A stretch of 6,454 bases of DNA from an uncultured Planctomycetaceae bacterium (GTDB lineage: Bacteria; Planctomycetota; Planctomycetia; Pirellulales; Pirellulaceae): positions 1 through 6,454 of the forward strand of contig CALELC010000497.1 of the NCBI GenBank assembly GCA_937904535.1. The letters are read 5' to 3'. Shown here piece by piece: positions 1-6,268 of the stretch. The notes beneath the pieces were generated by a model. It was not told the DNA's origin and made no database searches. It saw only the letters and a list, made by a program, of their open reading frames with translations. Position numbers and translations under genes: made by a program. Each line of letters begins with the position of its first letter. Position 1 is the stretch's first letter.

Positions 1-270
1 AAGGCCGATGGGGCGGTGGATCTGCTGCAGGGATTTGCGGCTGAAGTCGAAGCGATTTCGCCCTTCGACGCGGCGGGAGCTGAACAGGGCCTCAAGGCGT
101 TCTGTGAGCAGCGCGGGGTGCAAATCGGGCAGATCATTCACGCCCTGCGAGTTGCGGTGACCGGTACGGCTGCCGGCTTTGGAATGTTCGACACGCTCGC
201 AATCCTGGGACCTCGAGCCATACGCAACCGTATCGAACACGCCGTTCGCCGAGCGGAAGCCGGAGGCTGA
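1..270 (+). CDS. gltX: Glutamyl-tRNA synthetase, C-terminal end (partial, 5' end outside window)
   Basis: The frame is open from base 1 to a TGA at 268-270, giving 89 visible residues. They read as the anticodon-binding helical domain at the C-terminus of a class I glutamyl-tRNA synthetase, the cytoplasmic enzyme that charges tRNA(Glu), and in many bacteria also tRNA(Gln), with glutamate. The diagnostic stretch is HALRVAVTGTAAGFGMFDTL followed by AILG, which matches the family's conserved pattern of 'LRVA-TG---G-G-FD-L--LG'. A basic helix (RNRIEHAVRRAE) then ends the protein, as is usual. The catalytic Rossmann fold with its HIGH and KMSKS motifs would lie upstream and cannot be checked. A GTG at 16 is internal to the gene, not a start. 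The gene is 306 bases from sufB on the same strand, so co-transcription is possible but nothing here requires it. Confidence 0.82.
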   Translation, partial: KADGAVDLLQGFAAEVEAISPFDAAGAEQGLKAFCEQRGVQIGQIIHALRVAVTGTAAGFGMFDTLAILGPRAIRNRIEHAVRRAEAGG

Positions 271-276
271 TTCCGC
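253..276 (+). other. Hairpin overlapping the gltX stop codon
   Basis: The arms GCGGA (253-257) and TCCGC (272-276) pair. The stem continues inward as AGCC (258-261) with GGCT (265-268) around a GGA loop, with a three-base bulge at 269-271. The hairpin spans the gltX TGA. No T-run follows, so it is not a standard intrinsic terminator. It may help mRNA 3'-end processing or stability, or be chance in GC-rich DNA. Confidence 0.3.
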
Positions 277-508
277 GGCTGCGGTTGCTCAGATCGTAGC
301 GGTCAACGACTGCCGGTCGACTGCGGCACCGCCGCTGCAAAGCTCGCCTTGCAAACGGTTTTGGCTGCAACCACGGACACTTCTTTTGGCTCGGCGCACG
401 AGTTGCGTCGTGCTACCTGGTGCACAACATTGGGTTGTGATCTGGCCCCGTGAGCTTGCGGTAAGGGAGATAAGGCCTGTGTTTTTGGCCCCCAAGTGGG
501 TGTGGGCG

Positions 509-537
509 TTCAATTTTTGCTCGTCAAACACTAGACT
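509..537 (+). promoter_or_regulatory. Weak candidate sigma-70-like promoter for sufB
   Basis: TTCAAT (509-514) and TAGACT (532-537) are separated by exactly 17 bases. They match the -35 consensus at three of six positions and the -10 consensus at four of six. The site lies in the AT-richest part of the leader, and transcription would begin about 30-35 bases before the sufB ATG. The match is poor enough to be chance. Confidence 0.25.
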
Positions 538-563
538 GACGTTGCACGATTTCATTTAGCCCG

Positions 564-568
564 AAGGA
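564..568 (+). promoter_or_regulatory. Ribosome binding site that decides the sufB start
   Basis: AAGGA lies eight bases before the ATG at 577, an ideal spacing. The in-frame TTG at 571 is only two bases away and therefore unsuitable. This fixes the SufB start at 577. Confidence 0.6.
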
Positions 569-576
569 TTTTGTTC

Positions 577-2022
577 ATGTCGTCCGAAACCGCTCTGTTG
601 GAAGAGTATTCCAAGCGCGAGTACAAGCATGGGTTCGTGACGGACATTGAGGCCGATGCGCTCCCGCCCGGTCTGAACGAAGAAGTGGTTCGGACCATCT
701 CGGCAAAGAAGAATGAGCCGCAGTGGTTGCTCGACTGGCGGTTGAAAGCATTTCGTCATTGGCAGACGTTGCAGGAGCCGACTTGGCCGCATGTCCATTA
801 CCCGCCAATCGACTACCAGAGCATGATCTATTACTCGGCTCCGAAGCAGAAGCCGCTGCTGGAGAGCCTGGATCAGGTCGATCCCAAGCTGCTGGAAACC
901 TACGAAAAGCTGGGGATTCCGATCGAAGAGCAGAAGGCGCTCGCCGGTGTCGCAGTGGACGCCGTGTTTGACAGCGTCTCGATCGCGACGACCTACAAGA
1001 AGACGCTCGAGGACGCTGGCGTCATTTTCTGCCCGTTCTCCGAAGCGGTGCAGCGGTATCCGGAACTGGTGCAAAAGTACCTGGGTTCGGTGGTGCCGGC
1101 CGCAGATAACTTTTTTGCAGCGCTCAATTCAGCGGTGTTTAGCGACGGTTCGTTCTGCTACATCCCTGAAGGTGTCCGTTGCCCGCTGGAATTGTCGACC
1201 TACTTCCGCATCAACGCTCAGAACACCGGGCAGTTCGAACGGACGCTGATCGTGGCCGAGAAAGGTGCCTACGTCAGCTACCTCGAGGGCTGCACGGCAC
1301 CCAAACGCGATGAGAATCAACTCCACGCTGCGGTCGTCGAACTGGTCGCGATGGACGATGCGCAGATTAAGTACTCGACGGTGCAGAACTGGTACCCCGG
1401 TGACGAAGACGGCAAGGGCGGGATCTATAACTTCGTGACGAAGCGCGGTGCCTGTCGCGGCGTCAACTCGAAGATCTCCTGGACCCAGGTCGAAACCGGC
1501 TCGGCGATTACCTGGAAGTACCCCAGTGTGATTCTGCAAGGCGACAACTCGGTCGGCGAGTTCTACTCGGTTGCTGTGACGGCCAACCGTCAGCAAGCGG
1601 ACACCGGCACGAAGATGATCCACTTGGGCAAGAACACCAAGAGCACCATCATCTCCAAGGGGATCTCGGCAGGGTTTGGTCAAAATAGCTACCGCGGGCT
1701 GGTCAAGATTCAGAAGAACGCGACCAACGCGCGGAACTTCTCGCAGTGCGATTCGCTGCTGATCGGCGACAAGTGTGGCGCGCACACCTTCCCGTATATC
1801 GAAGTCCGCAATACCACCAGTCAGGTGGAGCACGAAGCTTCGACTTCCAAGGTCGGTGAAGATCAAATCTACTACTGCCGACAACGTGGTATTCCGACTG
1901 AGGACGCGGTCAACATGATCGTCAACGGCTTCTGCAAAGAGGTCTACCAAGAGCTGCCGATGGAGTTTGCGGTCGAAGCCCGCAAGCTGCTGAGCATCAG
2001 CCTCGAAGGCAGTGTCGGCTAG
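577..2022 (+). CDS. sufB: SufB, Fe-S cluster assembly scaffold protein
   Basis: This 481-residue protein is full length for SufB (about 470-495 residues). It is the scaffold subunit of the cytoplasmic SufBC2D complex, on which sulfur and iron are assembled into nascent Fe-S clusters before transfer to apoproteins. The N-terminal helical part carries the conserved YSKREYKHGF stretch (residues 11-20) and KNEPQWLLDWRLKAF (45-59). The beta-helix core includes RCPLELSTYFRIN (201-213), VSYLEGCTAP (233-242) and NARNFSQCDS (384-393). Counted from the C-terminus, Cys391 corresponds to E. coli Cys405, the sulfur acceptor and cluster ligand. His419 and Glu420 in the EHEAST segment correspond to E. coli His433 and Glu434. 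The C-terminal helices (from about residue 430) form the SufC-binding region. There is no intein, although sufB is a known intein host gene. It is the first gene of a sufB-sufC-sufD series and is followed by a 147-base gap with hairpins. The assignment is secure. Confidence 0.98.
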   Translation: MSSETALLEEYSKREYKHGFVTDIEADALPPGLNEEVVRTISAKKNEPQWLLDWRLKAFRHWQTLQEPTWPHVHYPPIDYQSMIYYSAPKQKPLLESLDQVDPKLLETYEKLGIPIEEQKALAGVAVDAVFDSVSIATTYKKTLEDAGVIFCPFSEAVQRYPELVQKYLGSVVPAADNFFAALNSAVFSDGSFCYIPEGVRCPLELSTYFRINAQNTGQFERTLIVAEKGAYVSYLEGCTAPKRDENQLHAAVVELVAMDDAQIKYSTVQNWYPGDEDGKGGIYNFVTKRGACRGVNSKISWTQVETGSAITWKYPSVILQGDNSVGEFYSVAVTANRQQADTGTKMIHLGKNTKSTIISKGISAGFGQNSYRGLVKIQKNATNARNFSQCDSLLIGDKCGAHTFPYIEVRNTTSQVEHEASTSKVGEDQIYYCRQRGIPTEDAVNMIVNGFCKEVYQELPMEFAVEARKLLSISLEGSVG

Positions 2023-2043
2023 TCCGGCTGGCCGATCACCAGG

Positions 2044-2099
2044 GTTCAGCTCGCTGAACTGCGGTGCTGCCGGGGAGGCAAGACTGCCTCGGCAGCGCC
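2044..2099 (+). other. Two tandem hairpins between sufB and sufC
   Basis: The first hairpin pairs GTTCAG (2044-2049) with CTGAAC (2054-2059) around a CTCG loop. The second is strong. GGTGCTGCC (2063-2071) pairs with GGCAGCGCC (2091-2099), including one G-U. After a GGG bulge (2072-2074), GAGGCA (2075-2080) pairs with TGCCTC (2085-2090) around an AGAC loop. No T-run follows either one, so these are not ordinary intrinsic terminators. The likely roles are mRNA processing or stabilisation of the upstream sufB message, or partial attenuation. This is inference from position and pairing alone. Confidence 0.5.
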
Positions 2100-2169
2100 A
2101 TCGCTGGACTTCCTGCCAGCCCTATCACTCACAACCTATCAACTTCAGCTATCTGCACACGCCATAACG

Positions 2170-2925
2170 ATGCTCGAAATCATTGATCTCCATGCCCGCG
2201 CGGAAGGCACCGAAATCCTTCGCGGAATCAACTTGACCGTGAAGGCTGGCGAAGTGCACGCCATCATGGGCCCCAACGGCAGCGGCAAGAGCACGCTGGC
2301 GCACGTATTGGCGGGCCGTGAGGATTACGAAGTCACCCAAGGCAAGGTGACCTATGACGGTCACGACTTGCTCGAACTCGATATTGAGGAGCGGGCCGCT
2401 CTGGGCTTGTTCATGGCTTACCAGTACCCGGTCGAAATCCCGGGGATCAGCAACAAGTACTTCCTCAAGGCTGCGATCAACGCGATCCGCAAGTACAAGG
2501 AACAGCCGCTGATCAAAACTTCGGAGTTCCTCGATCTGCTCAAGACCAACCTAGCCAAGCTCGGCATGGACAAGAGCATGATGGAACGCTCGGTCAATGA
2601 AGGCTTCTCGGGCGGTGAAAAGAAACGCAACGAAGTGCTGCAGATGGCCATGCTGCAGCCCAAGCTGGCTGTGCTGGATGAAACCGACTCGGGCTTGGAC
2701 ATTGATGCGCTCAAGATCGTCGCTGACGGGGTAAACGCTCTTCGCAGCCCCGATCGCGCGTTTGTCGTGGTCACGCACTATCAGCGTTTGCTCGATTACA
2801 TCGTGCCCGATTTCGTGCACGTCCTGGCAGGTGGACGCATCGTGCGATCTGGTGACAAGACCCTTGCCACGGTGCTCGAAGCTGAAGGTTACGCCTTCCT
2901 GGAGCCGGCCGGCACGCCCGCCTAA
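2170..2925 (+). CDS. sufC: SufC, ABC-type ATPase of the Fe-S assembly complex
   Basis: This 251-residue soluble ABC ATPase is normal in length for SufC (about 250). Two copies bind SufB and SufD, and ATP-driven dimerisation opens the SufB-SufD interface for cluster building. In order, the motifs are Walker A GPNGSGKST (residues 34-42, Lys40), the Q-loop at Gln85 within FMAYQYPVEIPG, the signature FSGGEKKR (146-153), Walker B LAVLDE (166-171, catalytic Glu171), the D-loop SGLD (174-177) and the switch histidine His203. The FSGGEKKR signature and the ETDSGLD sequence distinguish SufC from transporter ATPases, and there is no membrane partner nearby. Lys40, Glu171 and His203 fall at the same numbers as in E. 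coli SufC. No clear Shine-Dalgarno precedes the ATG at 2170, but the protein begins at the standard MLEI--L of the family, so the start is well supported. The stop lies 49 bases before sufD. Confidence 0.98.
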   Translation: MLEIIDLHARAEGTEILRGINLTVKAGEVHAIMGPNGSGKSTLAHVLAGREDYEVTQGKVTYDGHDLLELDIEERAALGLFMAYQYPVEIPGISNKYFLKAAINAIRKYKEQPLIKTSEFLDLLKTNLAKLGMDKSMMERSVNEGFSGGEKKRNEVLQMAMLQPKLAVLDETDSGLDIDALKIVADGVNALRSPDRAFVVVTHYQRLLDYIVPDFVHVLAGGRIVRSGDKTLATVLEAEGYAFLEPAGTPA

Positions 2926-2941
2926 GCGGTGTTCAGCCAGC

Positions 2942-2956
2942 AATTTGATTCAAATT
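2942..2956. repeat. Short AT-rich inverted repeat upstream of sufD
   Basis: AATTTGA (2942-2948) and TCAAATT (2950-2956) form a perfect 7-base inverted repeat with a single central T. It lies in the 49-base sufC-sufD gap and ends 18 bases before the sufD ATG. A one-base centre cannot form a normal RNA hairpin without losing inner pairs, so it resembles a dyad site on DNA more than an RNA element. A single copy this short could be chance. Confidence 0.35.
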
Positions 2957-2974
2957 TCGCATTCAGCAAGCAAC

Positions 2975-4306
2975 ATGATCGTGACGGAAACCACTTCCTA
3001 CCAAGAGCAGTTTGAGCGGTTCGAGCAGGAACTGGGGGCAGATAAACCTCAGTGGCTGCGCGACCTCCAGCGCCGCGGGCTCGCCCGTTTTCGTGAGCTT
3101 GGTTTTCCAACGACCAAGTTAGAAGATTGGCGGTTCACGAATGTCGCCTCGCTGGCCAAGCAGGATTTCATCGCTCCACTGACGCCGCGCGTTCCCGGCC
3201 AGGTGCATGACGCTGGCGAACTGGCGGCACAGGCGCTGTTGGACGACAGCTTCCACCGATTGGTATTTATCAACGGCCGGTTTGCAGCGGAGTTTTCTCG
3301 GATCGGTGAATTGCCCGAGGGTGTTCAGGTCAATCACCTGGAGCAGGTGCTGCGGACCCAGGCGGATCAGATCGGCGAACAACTCGGTCAGCAGGCAAGC
3401 CTTGAAAATGCTTCGCTAACGGCGCTCAACACAGCGATGTTTCAAGATGGTGCCGTGATCAGCGTTGCCGCTGGTGTGCAATTGGAGACACCGATTCATT
3501 TGGTGTTTATTACGGAGCGCGATGAGCAGGCAGTCGCTTCTTTTCCACGGAGCCTGATCAAGCTCGGCAAAGGCAGCAACGTTCAAGTTTTGGAGACGCA
3601 CGTCGGTTCGCCGGGAGCCACATATTTCACCAATTCGGTGCTCGAGATCGAACTAGACGATGAAGCGGAACTGGATCACTACAAGCTCCAGAGCGACTCC
3701 ATCGCTGCTCACCATATCGCTGCGACGCATGTGCACCAGCGCGGCCAGAGCATCTATCGCAACCACTACTTTGCCTTTGGTGGAGCGCTGTCGCGGAATG
3801 AAATCGCCTGCACGCTCGATGGCGAGCAGGTGCAAACGATCCTCAACGGTCTGTACATGATCTCTGGAGATCAGTTAGCTGATTGCCGGACGCGGATCGA
3901 GCACGCGAAGCCGAACTGCGAAAGTCATGAAATGTACAAGGGAATCTTGGACAATCATGCGCGCGGGGTGTTCAACGGCCGGATCCACGTCCATCCTGAT
4001 GCGCAGAAGACCGACGCCAAGCAGAGCAACCAGGCGATCTTGCTGTCGGATGATGCGGTCATCGACACCAAGCCGGAACTCGAGATTTACGCGGACGATG
4101 TTCGTTGCACCCACGGAGCAACCGTGGGCGAACTGGATGATACGGCGCTGTTTTATTTGCGGTCGCGGGGCATCCCCGAACCGCTGGCCCATAAAATGTT
4201 GATCTTCGCTTTTGCCAACGACGTGGTGCAGGGAGCCAAGATCGAACCGCTGAAGAAGTACCTGGAAGCGGTGCTGTTGGCTGATCACGGCTTGCCGCAG
4301 GTCTAG
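2975..4306 (+). CDS. sufD: SufD, Fe-S cluster assembly scaffold partner
   Basis: This 443-residue SufD is close to the usual 420-450. It pairs with SufB and binds one SufC in the cytoplasmic SufBC2D complex. It takes part in iron acquisition and in the cluster site at the SufB-SufD interface. The N-terminal helical domain carries FPTTKLEDWRFTN (residues 44-56), the classic SufD pattern. The beta-helix core includes YRNHYFAFGGALSRNE, then LNGLYM, then the HPDAQKTDAKQSNQA segment and CTHGATVG. In the last motif Cys378 and His380 match E. coli Cys358 and His360, the latter implicated in iron or cluster binding. The C-terminus (YLRSRGIPEPLAHKMLIFAF) resembles SufB's and is the SufC-docking part. 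The frame is open further upstream into the sufC end, but those residues have no SufD character. The ATG at 2975 is the first sensible start, despite a weak Shine-Dalgarno (AGCAAG, 2965-2970). Confidence 0.97.
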   Translation: MIVTETTSYQEQFERFEQELGADKPQWLRDLQRRGLARFRELGFPTTKLEDWRFTNVASLAKQDFIAPLTPRVPGQVHDAGELAAQALLDDSFHRLVFINGRFAAEFSRIGELPEGVQVNHLEQVLRTQADQIGEQLGQQASLENASLTALNTAMFQDGAVISVAAGVQLETPIHLVFITERDEQAVASFPRSLIKLGKGSNVQVLETHVGSPGATYFTNSVLEIELDDEAELDHYKLQSDSIAAHHIAATHVHQRGQSIYRNHYFAFGGALSRNEIACTLDGEQVQTILNGLYMISGDQLADCRTRIEHAKPNCESHEMYKGILDNHARGVFNGRIHVHPDAQKTDAKQSNQAILLSDDAVIDTKPELEIYADDVRCTHGATVGELDDTALFYLRSRGIPEPLAHKMLIFAFANDVVQGAKIEPLKKYLEAVLLADHGLPQV

Positions 4307-4313
4307 CCGAATC

Positions 4314-4335
4314 GTGGCGACAGGGTGGTCGCCGC
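4314..4335 (+). other. Hairpin just after sufD
   Basis: GTGGCGAC (4314-4321) pairs with GTCGCCGC (4328-4335) over eight base pairs, including one G-U, around an AGGGTG loop. It begins seven bases after the sufD stop. The bases that follow are AT-rich but hold no continuous T-run nearer than TTTT at 4351-4354. It may protect the 3' end of the suf message or act together with the terminator-like hairpin 25 bases downstream. Confidence 0.45.
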
Positions 4336-4360
4336 TTACAGTTGATTGAATTTTGCTGAC

Positions 4361-4398
4361 GCGAGAGGGCGACTGAGCTCTCTCGCTATTCGTTTTTT
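4361..4398 (+). terminator. Probable intrinsic terminator or attenuator between sufD and fdxA
   Basis: GCGAGAGGGC (4361-4370) pairs with GCTCTCTCGC (4377-4386) over ten base pairs, including one G-U, around the loop GACTGA. Six consecutive Ts follow at 4393-4398. The T-run starts six bases after the stem rather than directly after it, so termination may be partial. It would end suf transcripts, or allow some readthrough into fdxA, whose ATG is 32 bases further on. Confidence 0.6.
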
Positions 4399-4430
4399 AC
4401 AACTTAGTTTTTCAAGCGGAGTGTTCTGTC

Positions 4431-4709
4431 ATGACTCACGTCGTTGCCCAGCCCTGTGACCGGTGCAAGTACACCGATTGCGTGGTGGTTTGCCCGGTCG
4501 AATGCTTTTATGAGGGCGAGACGATGCTTTACATTCACCCCGAAGAATGCATCGACTGTGAGGCTTGCGTGCCGGAATGCCCCGTCGAAGCAATCTTCCA
4601 TGAAGACAACCTGCCAGCGGAATGGGCCTCGTACCTCGAGCTGAACGCTGAGATGGCGCCCAACTCGCCCTCGATCACCGAGAAGAAGACGCCGCTGGCT
4701 GATTCCTGA
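4431..4709 (+). CDS. fdxA: 7Fe-8S ferredoxin, FdxA type
   Basis: This 92-residue acidic ferredoxin carries one 3Fe-4S and one 4Fe-4S cluster and serves as a small cytoplasmic electron carrier. The N-terminal motif has Cys9, Cys12, Cys17 and Cys21-Pro. The second motif, CIDCEACVPECP, has Cys40, Cys43, Cys46 and Cys50. By comparison with the Azotobacter-type protein, Cys9, Cys17 and Cys50 hold the 3Fe-4S cluster and Cys21, Cys40, Cys43 and Cys46 the 4Fe-4S cluster. Cys12 and Cys25 are extra, as in relatives. The CFYEG, IHPEECIDC and ITEKK segments and the roughly 40-residue tail are typical of FdxA rather than of the short 2[4Fe-4S] clostridial type. A good Shine-Dalgarno GCGGAG (4416-4421) stands nine bases before the ATG. 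The location after sufBCD suggests a link with cluster assembly, as client or electron donor, but this is inference. Its physiological partner is not identifiable here. Confidence 0.95.
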   Translation: MTHVVAQPCDRCKYTDCVVVCPVECFYEGETMLYIHPEECIDCEACVPECPVEAIFHEDNLPAEWASYLELNAEMAPNSPSITEKKTPLADS

Positions 4710-4749
4710 TCCCGGTGCGGCTTGCCCGCACTGCCCATGTTAATAAGAC

Positions 4750-4789
4750 AAAAATCCCGACGGCATCCGAGATGTCGCCGGGATTTTTT
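4750..4789. terminator. Bidirectional terminator between convergent fdxA and the MFS gene
   Basis: AAAAATCCCG (4750-4759) is perfectly complementary to CGGGATTTTT (4779-4788). After an A-C mismatch the stem continues as CGGCAT (4761-4766) with ATGTCG (4772-4777, one G-U) around CCGAG. On + the stem ends in a T-run (4784-4789). On - the A-run 4750-4754 reads as five Us. It therefore suits termination from both sides: fdxA stops 40 bases before it, and the MFS stop codon (4790-4792) directly abuts it. Confidence 0.9.
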
Positions 4790-6145
4790 CTAGGGAGCGG
4801 TGACATCGACAATCGGAGCCGACGGCGGACGCCGCGGTTGTCGCAGCCGCACTCCGAACATACCGACACCGACAATCGCCAGAGTCGCTGCGGCAAGGCC
4901 CAAAGCTACGGGAAGCGAAGCACGCGAAGCGAATTGGCCCCAAATCACTGCACCACCGGCCATCGCCATCGACATTGCGGACAGGTAACTCGACATACCG
5001 CGCGCTCGCATCGCGTCAGGCAGCGTCATCTGGGCGGTTGAGTTGAGCGTTGTCATCACCGACATCCAGCCGATTCCGGCCAGCATCGCTGCGAGAATGC
5101 CGACCGACCGCCAGCTTGTCACGGCTAGCAGCGCCAGCCCAACGGCGTACATCAGCATCGACACCGACAAGGTCGATTCCACGCCGAAACGGGCCCGCAG
5201 CCGCGGTAGCCAGAGTGCCGCCAAAACGGCCCCCAGCCCGATCGCACCAACGAGATAGCCATAGCCGCTGGCGTTCCAGTTCAACTGCTCGCGGGCAATC
5301 AGCGGCAGCAGCGCCCAGAGTGAGCTAGCCGGCAGCACGAACAACACCACTCGCACCAGCACCTGACGCATCGCTCCACGCCGCAACACCATCGTGAGTC
5401 CCGCGTGCATCGACTGCACGAACGACTCCTCAACTCGGGGCGCCGAAGAGGTGCGTTTCCAGAGAAATACGGCCAGCAGCACGACGGCGAACGAAATTGC
5501 GTTCACGCCGAACGCAGCCCAAGTACCAAGGATCGCGATCAGCATCCCGCCGAGCGCCGGACCAACGCTACGTGCGAGATTAAAACTCACGCTGCCTAGG
5601 GCAATGGCTTGCGGCAAGTGATTTCGCGGTACGAGTTCGGGGATCGTCGCCTGCCAAGTCGGCACGTGTAGCACCGCCCCTAAGCCCATCACGATGGTGA
5701 GCGCCAACAGTCCGACCGGAGTGATGCGATCGAGATAGGTGAGCAGCGCGATCGACGCGGCCGTCGCCATCATGATGCACTGGACTGTCAACATCAGTCG
5801 GCGACGATCGACCCGGTCCGACAACGCGCCGGCTGGAATCGCCAGCAGCACCATCGGCAGCGCCATCGCTGCTCGGACGGCGGCGACCATATGCGGCGAG
5901 CCATCGAGCGTCGACATCAACCAGCCGGCACCAATCTCGTGAACCCAGGTGCCGGTGTTGGAAAACAGCGACGCCACCCAGAACATTCGATAGACGGGCA
6001 AAGCAAGTGGGGCCAATGCCCCGACGGGTTGCTCAGCCGGTTCGGCTGGCGGTGTTTCGGCCGGTGGAGAGACTTCAGCAACCGTCGCCGGTGCCGGCCG
6101 AGAGGTTTGAATCCGCCGATTCCGCGGCGGTGAGATCGTTGTCAC
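4790..6145 (-). CDS. MFS exporter of the MFS_3 / EntS-like family
   Basis: This 451-residue inner-membrane protein has about eleven or twelve hydrophobic segments spread over residues 52-432, as expected for a major facilitator transporter. After the second membrane segment it has the motif GALSDRVDRRR (106-116), the family's cytoplasmic loop signature for proton-coupled transport. The pattern of TGTWVHEIGAGWLM (64-77), ALPMVLLAIPAG (95-106) and, near the end, AQMTLPDAMRARGMSSYLSA (371-390) plus WGQFASR (402-408) fits the MFS_3 group, which includes the enterobactin exporter EntS. The substrate cannot be inferred, and no siderophore genes are present. The N-terminus is a roughly 50-residue Pro/Ala/Glu-rich tail with no membrane character, longer than usual. 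The start given is GTG at 6143-6145. Its Shine-Dalgarno is 14 bases away, so the start is uncertain. A TTG within the tail, or an upstream start beyond an in-frame TGA at 6176-6178, are alternatives. It converges on fdxA across a shared terminator. Confidence 0.88.
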   Translation of the reverse strand: MTTISPPRNRRIQTSRPAPATVAEVSPPAETPPAEPAEQPVGALAPLALPVYRMFWVASLFSNTGTWVHEIGAGWLMSTLDGSPHMVAAVRAAMALPMVLLAIPAGALSDRVDRRRLMLTVQCIMMATAASIALLTYLDRITPVGLLALTIVMGLGAVLHVPTWQATIPELVPRNHLPQAIALGSVSFNLARSVGPALGGMLIAILGTWAAFGVNAISFAVVLLAVFLWKRTSSAPRVEESFVQSMHAGLTMVLRRGAMRQVLVRVVLFVLPASSLWALLPLIAREQLNWNASGYGYLVGAIGLGAVLAALWLPRLRARFGVESTLSVSMLMYAVGLALLAVTSWRSVGILAAMLAGIGWMSVMTTLNSTAQMTLPDAMRARGMSSYLSAMSMAMAGGAVIWGQFASRASLPVALGLAAATLAIVGVGMFGVRLRQPRRPPSAPIVDVTAP

Positions 6146-6159
6146 AGTTGAAACACATC

Positions 6160-6164
6160 CCTCC
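6160..6164 (-). promoter_or_regulatory. Shine-Dalgarno-like GGAGG, poorly spaced for the MFS start
   Basis: On the - strand GGAGG stands 14 bases before the GTG used for the MFS gene, longer than the usual 5-10. An ATG only one base after it (6156-6158) is in another frame and stops after 27 codons, so it is not a competing gene start. The site may serve the GTG weakly. Confidence 0.35.
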
Positions 6165-6175
6165 GTTGAACGCAG

Positions 6176-6268
6176 TCAACCAGTGCAGCTCGCCTGGATG
6201 GCCGGATCTGAATTGCTTCGCTTAGCTGCCAATCTTGAACACTCTGTAAACCGTTGGCGCTGCGACAA
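6176..6268 (-). CDS. Possible small leader ORF upstream of the MFS gene (unrecognised)
   Basis: On the - strand AAGGAG (complement of 6274-6279) lies five bases before a TTG at 6266-6268, a near-ideal ribosome site. The frame runs 30 codons to a TGA at 6176-6178. It is in the same frame as the MFS gene, whose GTG follows 30 bases later. The peptide is basic and polar (it begins MSQRQRFTECSR) and resembles no family I know. It could be a leader peptide, the true N-terminal part of the MFS protein interrupted by a stop (mutation, sequencing error or readthrough), or chance. Confidence 0.25.
   Translation of the reverse strand: MSQRQRFTECSRLAAKRSNSDPAIQASCTG

Larger units (their letters stand above)
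271..576. other. Gene-free leader between gltX and sufB
   Basis: I see no convincing gene in these 306 bases. Frames that stay open across it have the arginine-, serine- and cysteine-rich composition of non-coding translation and overlap the gltX end out of frame. Two small hairpins are present: GCACGA (396-401) with TCGTGC (408-413) around a six-base loop, and CACAAC (423-428) with GTTGTG (434-439) around a five-base loop. Neither has a T-run, so no intrinsic terminator for gltX is recognised. The last 70 bases are more AT-rich than the rest and are the likely place for the suf promoter. I see no clear Fur box or IscR-type or SufR-type operator. Confidence 0.5.

Noticed and set aside
179..559. 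A 126-codon + frame covering the gltX-sufB gap.
   Set aside because: It overlaps the end of gltX out of frame, has no ribosome site, and has the mixed Arg/Ser/Cys/Trp-rich composition of non-coding translation with no recognisable motif.
271..576. Fur, IscR or SufR operator ahead of the suf operon.
   Set aside because: I could not find a convincing dyad matching known boxes. Only weak hairpins and a poor promoter match are present.
556..1074. A 172-codon - strand frame across the sufB 5' end.
   Set aside because: It is a mirror-phase shadow of sufB, with no ribosome site or known motifs.
1129..1950. A 273-codon frame on the - strand opposite sufB.
   Set aside because: It shares codon boundaries with sufB, and long antisense frames are expected opposite a G/C-biased gene. 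The protein shows no family features, while sufB is unmistakable.
577..2022. Possible intein in SufB, since sufB is a known insertion host.
   Set aside because: The protein is continuous and normal in length, with no splicing-domain sequence.
2762..2974. Upstream extension of the SufD frame into sufC (514 residues in total).
   Set aside because: The extra 71 residues overlap sufC in another frame and look unlike SufD. The ATG at 2975 gives a normal-length protein.
4790..6145. The exporter as part of a siderophore system linked to iron-sulfur assembly.
   Set aside because: EntS-like similarity does not define a substrate. No siderophore synthesis or uptake genes are present, and the gene is convergent with, and separated by a terminator from, the suf-fdxA side.
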